From Mycteria americana (Eukaryota > Chordata > Aves > Ciconiiformes > Ciconiidae): a stretch of 64,000 nt of DNA. This document shows positions 1-13,500 of this stretch, one piece after another. A program made the translations under genes and the position numbers. The notes beneath the pieces were generated by a model. It was given only the letters and a program-made list of their open reading frames with translations, was not told the origin of the DNA and did not search any database. The DNA lies in NCBI RefSeq assembly GCF_035582795.1, contig NC_134367.1, positions 111,338,062-111,402,061 of the forward strand. The letters run 5' to 3'. Positions within the stretch are counted from its first letter, which is position 1. Every line of letters starts with the position of its first letter.

Positions 1-454
1 GGCTTGAGTACAGACAATGCACAAATGTTAGCATTTATTTTCACAGCATCTCAGAAATGAAATAAAAGCCCAGCTTTACAAATTATTAAGACACTAATTT
101 ACTGTCAGTTACAACCCTCCAAAGACTGGAAGCCTCCAGCTGCTGCCCTTCTCCCTCCAGCTCTCCAAAGACAGAACATGTTTCTTCCAGCTTTGTCAAT
201 GACACAATCCCCTACGCCTCCAGACAATGCCACAACCCCAGTGCGATCCCCAAGCAGCAGGCAAACCAACAGATAGGACTGAAACATAGGGAGCCAAGAA
301 ATCGGTAACAACAGATGCTTTGCAGAACACTGTAACCTTTCAGGTTGGCTTCCTCCTCCACTAGAAATCTACTTTCTACAAACAGCACTTCATCCTTCAC
401 CACCACCCTTAACTACCTACGGTCTCTCTCAACAAACACCACAAAGACAGGTAT

Positions 455-1501
455 TTGGTAAAGGAGATGTATATTTATTCACTTTACAAAGAGGGTGGTA
501 TTTAGTTGCAACAGCTCCATTTATAGACAAATATATTATTGTACATTATAGTGGTGAACCGCTCAAACCTTTACCTTGTTTTGCTCTTAAAAATGTGTTT
601 GCACCACTTCAGCTTCCATTAGCTGAGCAAATAGCTGTCCTTGTTCTGCCACTGAGAGATTAAAAATCCATAATAAAGGTATAGCTGTGCGCTACGTATT
701 CACAAGCATTCACCTTCTCATTTCCCAGTGTTACTCCCCTCTCCCCACCCAATTCAACACAGTCTATCCTCTGGGTTAGCATTACACTTACATACAGCCT
801 CCATTAAAACAAAATTAGGAGCCAGTGATAGTTCTAATGTCCTTTTGAAGCACAAGAAAAGTCATTGATTTATACATAGAAAAGTCTTGAGTTCAAATTT
901 GTTAAAAAAAAAAAAAAGCCATTTTTAAGTCAGGTTGGCATTTAGATATCACCAAGGCATGGCTAAACCAATGGAGGATGGGGGGGAAGAAAAGAAATTC
1001 AGTAGAGAATTTAAATATTACAAAAATATCTTTTTTTTCTTTTTTCTGCTTTGTTTTTGTTTTTTTAAAAATGCAGCAGGATGCCCACTTGCTATTGCTA
1101 ACTGAAGCATGGAAAGAAGGTATAGACCGGTTGTCTTTGATCCTTGAATATTTGAAACAAATTCAATGTAAAGCTGAACCAAGTTTACCACACAAACAGC
1201 GGTGGCAGATTTATTTCACTTGAGATACAAATGCATGTCCACATGACAGGCATAATCTGACCATGAGGTGGAAGAAATGTTTCTATAAGTAAGCGCAGGG
1301 AAATAGGGCGAGAGAAGGCTGGCATGGTTAAACATTCTGGATTCAGAAATGCACAGTGCCCCACATGTGCCTCTGCACACAGGCCGTGCACGAGTCTGCA
1401 CTCCCTATATGCAAATATGGCATCTTTCAGCAAGATGATCCAGAATTAAAAGAGTTTGGTGGCCCGCTTGTTTAAACTGTTAAAACTATTCTTTCGTGCC
1501 G
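455..1501 (-). other. WDR43: WDR43 3' untranslated region (end uncertain)
   Basis: The sequence runs from the TAA stop at 1504-1502. On the minus strand AATAAA occurs at 1215-1210, 479-474 and 39-34. The one at 479-474 would give a UTR of about 1.05 kb. The alternatives would make it about 0.3 kb or carry it almost to the window edge. No open frame in this stretch looks like a gene, and nothing recognisable lies in 1-450. The end point is inferred only. Confidence 0.4.
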
Positions 1502-4500
1502 TTATTCTTCTTCACTTTCATTTTCTGGTTCCAAATCAGAATCACCATTGATTTCCTTTTCAACAGTCATATCTTGTTCATCAGATTGCTCCTCTTTTTC
1601 TTCATCTTCATCCCAGTTTTCCTGGCGAAAAAATAAACAGGAATGTTTGAACCTTTGACAGTCACACAATTTCTGTTGAAGCAAATGGGAGAAGATCTGA
1701 TCCAACTCCACTTACATCAGAGTCTTTATCTGCAATCATCTCATCATCTGAGCCTTCCTCCTCTGAGGAGTCTGCAAAGAGAAAAAAATTCCCTCAGTCT
1801 GGAGAACAGACTTTAAAATTTCATTGTGCAAACAAAGCCCAACCCCACATGCTGCTAAGTCTCCAAACTGTTATTTCAATTCCAAAGCTAATTCTAGCTG
1901 AAGATTAGGTTGATCAACATGAATTAGGAACAAGTCACTTCCATTACAATTATACAGTATGAAGTTGCAGTAGATAAAAAAGGCCAAATTAGAAGCGTAC
2001 GTGCACACACAGTGACATCCACTACCTTGACATCCTGCTGACTCAAACGTAAAAGTGCCTTGAATGTATCTACCTTAGCAGAAGGGAAGCTAACACTAGA
2101 AATCCGAGGTTGCCAGTTAAGTTAAGCAGCATATTGAACTTCCAATTAACTGATTCCTTAATTTGTGAAGCAGGGATGGGAGGGAATGAAAGGAAATAAA
2201 AGGAGGGGAAAGAAGGAAGGAACAACCAACTACAAGATGCCTGCATTGCTAACCACTGACCTTCCTGCCATGGACTTCCCACAAAAACTCTCTACTTGCA
2301 GAGTGTACACTAATAGATAAGCACAGGAACATGATGAACAGCCATCAAGTAATGGCTGTCATGTGAATTCAGGAGCTGAGCTACACCTAGCGTACAACAC
2401 TTACCATCCTCATATACCAGCTTCGCAGTCTGATTAACCTCAGCTACATCCTGAACTGTTTCCGATGCTGCAACCTGAATGGAATTTGCAGATTAGCCTT
2501 AGATGCAATCATATATTCCAACCTTAAAAGTCAACAAAACTCGTAACAATGTAAATGAAGTCTACATCGAGTTTAACACAGATTACTTCATTTATAGTAG
2601 TAGTTTAACAGCCAAACAAGTACGAAGGACAAAGTAAAATTTGAGAGGCATCTGCTCTGAAGTGGCCCAGTACCTCCTATTTATTCCCCTTTAAAACTCT
2701 ACAGGTTAGTAGACACATTTGGCAGGAAAAAGCGTGTAACACTTCCAGTGAGCACGGACTGACTAGATAGCCAATTAAGTGTGCTGCTTTCAGCATTATC
2801 AGCATAGCTGTACAGCAGCTGTATTAAGTTCCCAATGACAGGTCCCATCAGATGTAACCACAACAGGAGGTCAAGTCTGCAAACAATACTGCTTCTACAC
2901 ATCCCATGTTATTTAGTTGGAACTCACCTGGGTGACAAGAATGAAGAGTCTTCCATGCAGACGGGAAAGCTTTTGCAAAGTTTTTACTCTGCTCTCCATT
3001 AACTGGTATAGCATTCCCAGCTGAGGAATAAGGTCTGGCAACTTGGGAGAAGAGAATGATGAAGAAGAATGAAGATGTTGACCAACACATCCCAAATGTC
3101 TTATTTTTAAATTTTTAAACTACCTTTGTACACTTAGGGCAAGCAATCCTTGCTCACATTATTCTAGACAGAAGGGAGAGATGAAGGTTCACAGAAACCA
3201 CCTGCAGCCTGATCAATTAACAGTTAGCCATGTTTAGAAACACACCTACTTTCAAAACATGGCAATTCTTACACCACTTTTCCTTTCCACAGTCACTGCC
3301 GTAAGCAGACGTCGAAGGACTAGTTGGAAAGCTGTGTGAATGGGAACTGAATATACACCAGTGTACGAATGCAGCCTCAGCAACATGTGCACACCAATCC
3401 TATAATAAATGGGAGAAAGGACTAACAGTGCCAAAATGCCTTTTTCTTAACTGAGCAAGAGTGCTTTATCCATCACTTGTAAGGCAAGGCTGGACTTCAA
3501 CCCAGAAGCTACAACATTACTTACTCCCCTGCCCACTTTGGCACACCTTTACCCTATAAATCTAGCCATGCCCAAGATAGTCTCAAGATGAGCATTACAA
3601 CAGCAAGGCAAACTTAGTTCTGTAAGATTTAGCAACACAGGCTAGATTACTCTTTGACAGTAGTTTTGTTCCCTAACTCTCACAGGTATGACTTAACTTA
3701 TCTTGGTTTGACTTTGGGATGACTATAATTATGTCATGAATGACTAAAACAATTTATAACCAATGTGCAGCAATTCGGCAAAAGTGGCAGAAGTATAGCC
3801 CTCTGTACATTGATTTGGGCACTGCCATACGTGGAGAGCAGGAGACAGATTCCTGAAGGAAGAGCATACATATATTTAAGCATTTAAATCTAGTTTTAGT
3901 TATGTGCATTAGCATTAATGCAAAATACTCACTGTGGAAAGGTAGGATGCATGTAGAGTAAACACAGACTTCAGCCATCGAACCATTAGTGAGGCACTGG
4001 AAAAGAAAAATAAATTATATCGAAGAGATACTGGCTGAGAAACACCCATTTCACATTCTCAATGCTAAGCAGATCTATAGAAAGTGCTCCTCTTTCATTA
4101 CATAAAAAGATAAATGCAGATGGAAATATAGTTTGGCTATCCAGATGAGATACCTATGTAAGTTATTTGTTAAGAAAAGAACAGACATTTAAGTGAGGGA
4201 TTAAAACGAGACATATTCAGGCGTCTCTGTTTCTGACACCTTTTATAGGAGGTTTCAGTGAATAAAAGACCAAAGCATGCTACTTCTTTCTCCACCTACA
4301 ATGAGGGAATTTTTATTTAAAAAACCAAAACCCAAACACCACAATTAATGACAGCTAGTCTCAGCAAAGCTATCCTTATAGCAATGTAACAAGACTGCAG
4401 GGGGCAGGGGGGGGAACGGACGGGACACAGGAAGAGCTGGGTTTTTTATTAATTAAACACAACACCAGGAGATGTCTAAATATATTTGATAATTAAACCA

Positions 4501-7500
4501 AACAAGGTATAAATCTGATAGTTATTTTATCTTACATATTGATCAGGTCTGCAATGTCAATATTCTGGGACTTCAGGTACTTTCTCAGGGTTATATGCTT
4601 ATTTCAGGTATCCTTTTCCCTTTTTAATTCCACTTCAGCCATCCTGACAAAGCACTGCCTTAATAAAAGCTCCTCTTTGCACCCACAATCAGGTGAGAAT
4701 TTTTACCTCAAGGTGCTGCAGTTTTATTACAGTTACTATGGAAAGCAATCACATAGGTGGAGGGAGGGACCATAACACACACACTAGAAAAGTTTCAGGT
4801 GAATGAAACTGTAGTTGAGTTGTCTCTTACCTGTATGGGTTGCCCTGCAACCTCTTCGTAAGCTAAAAGGACAAAAATAGTCAGCGGTAAGTAACAAACA
4901 CATAATGAGTTTAAAAACCCAACATTACATCCATGTGACAGCCCCAATACTGGGGCAGAAAGATCTCCAGGCACGTGAAGTTTGCTAGGATTAACCATTG
5001 CCAGGGTCCAGAATATTACACTGCTGGCTCTACCATCCTGTACGCAGGCTGCTAACTTGCAGAAGCTGAGTTTCATTATTACAATAAAACCAGAACTCTT
5101 AAAAGGCAATATGAATAAGTGAAACTTAAAGTTGGCAGGAATAAGTAGAAGGAAATCCCTTTGTTTATGTCTCTGTGTATCTGCTTAGTAGAGCAGCTGT
5201 TACAAGGTGGACAAGTTGGGGAGACAAGTAAAGATAGTATCAGGTAAAGGCTATTTCACAGAACAAATCTCAAGCTCTGGAGAAGACAGTTACATGAAGA
5301 TCTGTCCATCCACTGAGATTACATAGTCAACACTTGCACTTAGATTCTCTGACAAAGGTCCTACAGAAGAAACGCTGCATCTCATTAACATAAGTCTAAG
5401 GAGGTGTCACAACACATGCTTAAAGGAACATGCAAAACCAGGCCATCTGCATAATTCAGTTAAGATTAGTACAAGTAAAAATTAAATCTTACTTGCGGCC
5501 AGCACATTAAAATACAAGAGAAATCTAACCATTAACTTACGTTACAGAATGTCTTTCACACAACAAGAGCAACTAATCAATGTTAAGTTCAAACAAAGTA
5601 ATGTCTAGATAAGGCTAATCATTAAAATATTTCTGTCCAAATACAGATTTTGTTTAATATCACTGAATAAGCAGTTCAGAAGCCAAATCCCTTTAAAAAT
5701 TATTACTAAGTGATGTCACAAAGCTTAAATATAGCAACTGGGCTTCTGAGCTATCTTCAAAAGAGGAAAGAAATTGCCCCTCGGTTTCCAAGTGCTATCT
5801 AAACTCACTGCTGTAAGTATGTATTCTATTTTTCTTTCTCTCAATTGAGTATCTAGCATATTTATGCTCATATAACTTGCTCTGGCTAGGACTGCTATTT
5901 TCATGTTTCAAATTATCATCCATTTTAATAGTTTAAAAGCAGATGTAATGGTAATTGTTTGCCATGGACTAAACAAGCTTTAGCTTAACCTCTTGCTTTT
6001 CTTTTTCCCACATAATAATTTAAGATAATATTACATGATCTAATGCTCGTCCTAGCTTTGACCAGTGGCACTTTGTCCTTTGGTTAAGCTTCAGCCAGAG
6101 AAGATAAGAATGTATGAGAGATAAATTAAGAACAATTTCTGTCCTGTAAAACTACCAAACCAATTTCATTGGTTAAAAAAAAAAAAAAAAAAAAAAATAC
6201 ATATCCTGGATTTTCCCCAGGTAGAATGCAAACCAAATGTGGCTTGTATGACAGTACAAGAAACGCAGTCTCTCCTACCTCATGCAGCAGTGGAATGACA
6301 GCATGTATAGGCATTCTGGCTACTGTGTTCTTTATTACATTTTCCTTTCTTGTGTTAAGCACTCTCTGTTAAAATAGAAAAATATGATCAGAGAATCATT
6401 CAGTTTTAACATGTGTATGAGCAATGAGCACAATCAAAAATTCCTGGCTTTAAATCTCTTTTTTCTACTCCACTACCTTTATATGCTAAGATGAGGATAA
6501 CGAGTAAAAGAAGATTTACTATGAAAAGGAGTTCCATTTTTCAAGTCAGCTACAATTAACAAAATAAGATATTTGATTAACCCATCTAAAACAATCTAGC
6601 ATTGCCTCTAGCCCACCCACCCCATGTTAGAAACAAAGCATCACAGGCACATTAAAATTTCCCTTGCTATTTTCTGTGCTTGACTTCTGTAAATAAACAC
6701 CTTTCACCAGTATCTGTGACGAGTAATTTCTATTCAGCATCAAATTCTTCAGATTTAATTTCCCTGCCCTAGAACTATCATTTCCTCCTAGTCCAAGTGC
6801 AACAGTAAGCTTTTCAAGTGAAACTGTTGTCATCAATGCATTTTTCAAACAGTATCTACTTGGAAACCACACACTGAGGAGACTAAGTACAGAATATGCT
6901 CCAGCTCAAGCTAAAGGGAAGATGGCTGCATTAGTAACATCACTTGTAAAACATCTGAACTGTGACATAACAAATTTATCATAAACAGAAGCACCTCAAC
7001 GTTCATGGACTGACTCAGAAAACAAGGTAGATAACAACAACAAGTAATACCGCTACTATCATTTATAGTACCACTGCCTTGAGCAGCAAATCAGCAAAAA
7101 GCAGCTGGGAGAAACAACGGGTTCTTGACTGTTCAGCCTCCCCAGCTTTCAGAAAGGTTCCCCACAAGTCTCAGCGAATAGATTAAACAGCATACAATGA
7201 TCTTGTAATACTTACATTTAAGATTTCTGCATCATTGCTTTCCAAGCCCTGAACCAAAAGTACCGCAAAGCTATCTGTTTGTGGAAGGCCACCTGGAGTT
7301 TTTACTTTGCTCACATCAATATCCAATGCTTCTAGGCGCTCTTCAATGCTTTCCTGCAGGTAAACAAGGGCAGTGCTGTTTCAGTGCAGTTTCTCAGAAA
7401 CATCAGCTGAAAGCAAAGTACCTAACCTAAAGCATTCCCTCCGATTCTGCTGGAAAATAACACCAATTTTGCATATTCTTTTAAATGTACTGACAGAGAA

Positions 7501-10500
7501 TAGCCTGAGAAAAGAAGAGAAGATGAAGTTTTGACTGAAAAGCAGTAATATACCTTAGCACAGAGTGACAGACACAAGCATGTGACAGTGTTCTGCAGGA
7601 ACATGGCAAAGCTACAGGCAAGGCACACAGGGCTTGAATGAGGAGAAGGTTTTGAGCAGAGGGAAGTCTCTTTCATACAAAAAGATATCATTAACCGTGC
7701 TTCCATGCCAAACAAAGCAAGTTCCAGTTCACCTAAAGAAGTTATAATGATGATTTGTGATTCTAGTTTCTCCATTATTGCTGTGTTTAAAAGAGGAAGC
7801 ACTTTACCTCTGCCTCTCCCGGTTTCCTCTTGTTTTTCTTTTTCTCCTTTCCCGAGGATGGAGTTTTGACAGCTGTACTATGTCCTGGAATGCCAGGCAC
7901 TAGAACTTTGGTGTCCGAGTTCACAACAGGTGTCTTTACCTAGTAGACAGAAATAACCACATCTGCATGAATTGCTAGTATCTTGAGCATTCTTCCAATT
8001 TAAAAAATTGATTTTATTCCGAGCCACTCACATACACAGTAAAACCAGTCTGCCACAACCCATTTTCTTGACATATATATTAGGAAAATCCTACATTTTT
8101 AAGAGCAATTAATAACCTCAAGCAAGAGTCAGATAGTTTTCATAATTAACTAAAACAACGGTCTCTTTGGAATCACCTGTGAATCATTTTTCTTACAAGC
8201 TTGTTCCATAACACTCATTGAACTAAGTGTTTGTATCCAACAAGTACTTGGACGTTTGCTAGCAATAGATACCACGTGTACTAATAGTCAGGCCCATAAA
8301 TGGCATGCAGATTAATTCAGCTTCCACTGAAAGGTAAGAACTGATCACTAATAGCAGCACACTGTAACAGTAAAAGGTAGTTATTAGTCACTTCAATTCC
8401 ACTGATTTTCTTCTAGGGATTGCTCAGATGCAGAATGCAGTAGTCTGAATTAGACTATGATCACAATGACAAACAGAGCAACCTTAGGTTATACCAAACA
8501 AGCTATAGTATCCATCTTCAATGAACACAAAGGAGATCAAATTTTAAAGGCAATATATTTAATAACCAAGTGCTCCCCTGACCCGCAGAGGATGTAAGGG
8601 AGTATGCCACTTCCAGAGTATCAGGAATGCTACCTGCTACTTCCAGAACACTTCTTTAACCACAATGGTTAAACAGGCCTCTTTTTGAAGTACCTGCCCA
8701 AACCTCTGTACTTGCGGGAGTCCTGCTGGGTGTCCACTGAAGTGATACAAACATAATCTACTACAGTGAGCAAAGCAACTTCCATATGCTGTGTGTAAAA
8801 GTCAAAAAATCTGATTTTGTGCCCCAAGAATTTTACTGTAGAACAGCAATGGTGTTAAAATACTATCCCCTTTCCTCCCCACACTAATCACTGACCTTCT
8901 CCCCACAAGGCATGCTCAGACAGCCAAGAGAAATGCGTCTTCACTGGAATTCAGCAAAAAGCGAAACCAAAATGGGTATCATCACCGCATGCCAGGGAGT
9001 TCCTGCACCTCTCACTGCATTTCAGCTCTGCTACCCACAAGCTCCAGGACTGAGGAATCAGCACAAAACCCTGCCTGGCTGATGGAGCACCAGATCCAGT
9101 AGGTATCTTGAAGGTTAGAAAAACAGCGCTGTCTGCTCACTTCACTGATACTGCAAGCGTTACAAATCTTCAAGGCCTTGAATATGCACACTGATTAAGA
9201 ACTTCATGGCCTGTCTCTAAACCCCCAGGGGATCCTGCACGAGAGAAAATGGTGGCAAGTGGCCTCAGTGGACACTGTTGCCATCTAAGTGTCAAGCTCA
9301 CATTCCCAGGTGCCACATCCCTGTGAGTAGGAACACATTAAGGCCACCTCAAGAAAGAGCCAAAAGGACATGCCCTTTAAGGCTCCATTGCATTTTATTT
9401 AGAGTCTAAAACAAAGCCATCCCAATTTCACCCCAAACCATCAGGGTCAAAGAGGCTGTACAAACTGACAGAGTCTAGGGGAAGGACTGGTCTCAAGCAG
9501 AAAAGAAACCACCAGCCAGTCCTGTCTATCAAGCAGACCTGCTGAGAACAGGACTTACTATGAGCTACAGAAGGGTAACTGTGTGTGAGAGCATACTAGG
9601 GGACACAGCAGCCATGAAGCACACTTTACCCACACCTGCCTGAGCGCTATGGACATCTGGAGCTACCACTGCAGCTCTGAGCAGGTCCATCCAGAAATCC
9701 AACCTCATTTTAAAAGAGAGCAGTGAATTCTACCATTTCCAAAGCAAAAGGGGAGGAGCAACAAAATCGCATTTCACGCAAAGCTCACCTTTGTTAGAGC
9801 AACATCTGTTTTAAGTGACAACACTTTCTGGATGTCCCTTATCAAACATATGTGGGATTCAGTGGTGTTCAAAGACTAGAAGGACAGGAACAAAACCAGT
9901 TAATATATTTGAGGTTCACCCCTGTGGTTCATTACGCTACTGAAAGATGAGAACAAATTCCAGAGGTATAAAGTACAATGAACTTTTTTCACTCTATAAC
10001 AGCAGCTGCTTTGCACATCTGCCTTTTGTTACCAGATCTGTATGCTCTCCAAAGAAGCTCACACTGGTAAACTGAAACAGTATTAAAAACAGTTTCAATG
10101 GCCCAACTTAGTAATGGCTGAAATGGCAAGAAACAGCCAGCAATAACGTCAAGTTGTATTTTAATTGAAAGAATGGAAGAATACAAATCACCTTTCAAAA
10201 CAGCTCAGGGGCAACAGTCATAGCTCCCAGAAAAGGGCGAAGGAATAAGCTTTGTCTTGTTATACAATTTCAAAAAAGTAAAAATTCCCTCCAACTGAGA
10301 GCAGTATGCAGTCCATATTACAAAATCCGAAACCTCTCCAGTAAGTTTTACATACCACTTTCTCTATGATGGGCTGTAAGGTGTTCCCATACACAAGCAG
10401 CAGAGACTGTTTGTCTGCGCAAAACGCAGCTGCTAGAATAGGGACTGGTTTTGGTGTGGAGTCCCCATCGTTTCCAGGCGTTGCTATCTGGATAGTACAG

Positions 10501-13500
10501 TTTGATGTTAAGGGTTTTTTGCAATAACTGAAAAAAAAGGAATGAAAGAATTCCAAGAGGTTTAGCTTAAACACTTCAACATCTTGCACACCTAAGCACC
10601 TTTCATTAGCAAGTCCTCAGCAAACTCAGCCAGTTTACGCCTTTTACAGATGGCTAAGGTGAGGTACAGACACACAAAATCTTGGCTAAAGCAACACTTA
10701 ATATCGAAGTGCAGCACAGCCCCCAGCAAGTAAGTTCTCCAAAAATGTGTCCAGTAACCCAAGACAAAGAACCAGCTGGAACCCGGTTTGTGAACAGATA
10801 CAAGAGCTTAAAGACAGCAGCATGACAAGACTGAACTTTGCCTTACAGTAATCCCAGACCTTTCCCAAAGACACCCTCAAGATGATTACTAACTTACCCG
10901 TTTAAGATATGTTCAAATAAATGCAACTGCCCATCTCTGCACACAACTGCTAACTTCACAGGCTGAAAGAAGGAACAGTAAAAGATTTTAATTAGCTCAA
11001 CGGACAAACCTCCCATAAGTACAGGACATCAAGAGACAGTTGCATGGTTACGATTTGACTTTTTTCAGTAACTAAACGCATTAAAGATATAACTAAATCC
11101 TTAAGGAAGACCAAAGGCACTAACATCTCAGGAACATGTAGTACAACTATTAGGAGACAAAAAGATAACTCATAACTGTACTTTATCACTACTGATATAT
11201 GCAAATTTGAATAGTTTGGACAGTAGCAGACATATGTGACCATAAGCAGCAATGTTCCAAAAATCTGGTACCCAACATGTCTAGAGGCACAGGTCTACAA
11301 AGGCACTGACATTGTAAATACACTTAGAGGAAAGAAACTGAGGTGAGTACTCTGAGCAATTAAATGACAGGTGTATATTACAGAATACTCTTATCTCCAA
11401 TATATGCAGTAAGAGGGTACAACTGGAAACATTAGAAAATTTAGCATGAAATACTGTTTTTAGAAAGAAATCTAAAGACAGCAGGAGAAAAATGTTTTAA
11501 ATAATTACTGAAACAGTTTGTGAACATGTTTCACATGCAGACATTTTTCATAAGACAACTACTTTGAAAGACTTGTACTTGCTGAAATTGAGAGGCTTGG
11601 GGAATGCACGCTGCTACTTTAACTCATTAAGGGCTAGTTAATTCAAAATGCAGTTACACTGCCAAAGCCACTTGAGATCAGAAAAAACAGGACCATACCC
11701 AAACTGCATTTTTAGAAAGAATTTTTTTTGTTTTATGATGCCAAGTTCTAACAACCATTTTGATTACTAACTTGTTCTAAATAGGAAACAACTGACATTT
11801 CCGCCATCACAAGTAAAATTTCTGAAGAAAACACTGAATGCACTTAGCAGCTTTGAGTATTTCAAACCATCAGCCTTATAAATGCACCTGTAATAAATAT
11901 CCTTACGCCTGTGAATTGGCATTCAGATCTCATCTCTGCATAACCAAAGCCAAATACAAACCAAGCTTCTTTCTTCACACCCTTAAAAGGAAACTGATGT
12001 GACAATTGAAAGTTGTTGAACATATGTGGTTACAAACTATTGGTCCTACCTCTTCTTTGACTTCTGATACAGTCAGGTCAATAAAAGTTGGTTCATCTGT
12101 TACTGTGAAAGACATCACCGCATTCTTTTCTTTCCTATCTGATCTGATCTGCCTGGAAGACACAAACAGTACACACTATTTACCATAGCACAAACAGCAC
12201 CCTCTGCACCTGAAAAGCATTATAAAGCCTAAATCATCAGCAACTGTGGTAGTATCTACCCCACCCAAAATACTCACGCTCTAACTTCAGCTTTCAGCTT
12301 AGAAAGTGTTGTAAATTCCAAGTGCAAAGTAACTCCCAATTCCTAATTTAGCAAGAAAACTTAGCGTAAACCTTACAGCAAGTACAAAAAACAAGGAAGC
12401 CTATTACACAGTATGTTCTTGGCATACATCAGCAATCCAAATGGCAACTGGAAGCATGCTCAGACACAGCCAAGGAAATTCACGTCTTCATTCAACAATC
12501 AGTGAGTTGCAAGCACCATTTAAGAGGTCATCACTGCATTTCTCCAGTGTCCCTTCTGCTTAACCTTCTGTTTAATCACAGAGTTCAGAACATACTTGTT
12601 GAGTCTATCCTCAATACCAATCATAATCAAAGTTACAAATTATGAAAACCTTACATACCATACACTCAGTAATCGGTCATGTATAGCTCCAGATAAGAAA
12701 TAAAGCCCCGTAATTCCATCAAAGGGCTTATTTTCATTCATAGGTTTCACTGTGGTAAACATTAATGATGACACTGACGTAGCATGGCCTGTGAAATGCT
12801 AAAAGAAAGTAAAAAAAAGAATCTTTCAACGATTGCCATAAGCAGTCACATGGCATAAATTAAAACATCAGTTAAAGAGCGTTACGAAAGATTCAAGCGT
12901 TACTAAGTCAACAAGGACATTTCAGTGATTTTTTTTTTTTACTAGCGATCAGCTTCCTTGCATTTCTGTGTTTCAAGGAAACTTTTTCTGACCCTCCAGA
13001 TATTTATCAGAATTGTAAAAGTTAAATGGGGAATCAAAGGCAAATTCACTGGGACTAAGTCCATGCAAAAGAAATCACATCCACCTGTACTGCTGGTACT
13101 GTCAGAAAGCACGTCATCTTTTTTTTTTCCCCACACACAATTTTACACTTCAACTTCTACAATGAAACTAGATTCATATTTTCATTCTCAACTGTAAGAT
13201 GAACGCACAGGTCTGCTGACACACTAAGGCTGTTCAACCCCACCCTGCCTCACCACCCCCACCCCAAAAAACACAGTTCTCCAATCTACTTTCGTAAATA
13301 GTGGTTTTGGTCATCACTGGATGCAGACACACACAGTAGTTGCCATGTGCCAGCACCACCACAGTAACAGCACATGTGTATACACTTACCTGACAGCAAG
13401 TACCAGGAAATTCAGAGACTAGCTGCATCCTGTCTGCTAGCAGGCAAGAGCACGTGACTGCATTTATGGAAGAGCTAAAACATGGTAATTTGCTCATGTC

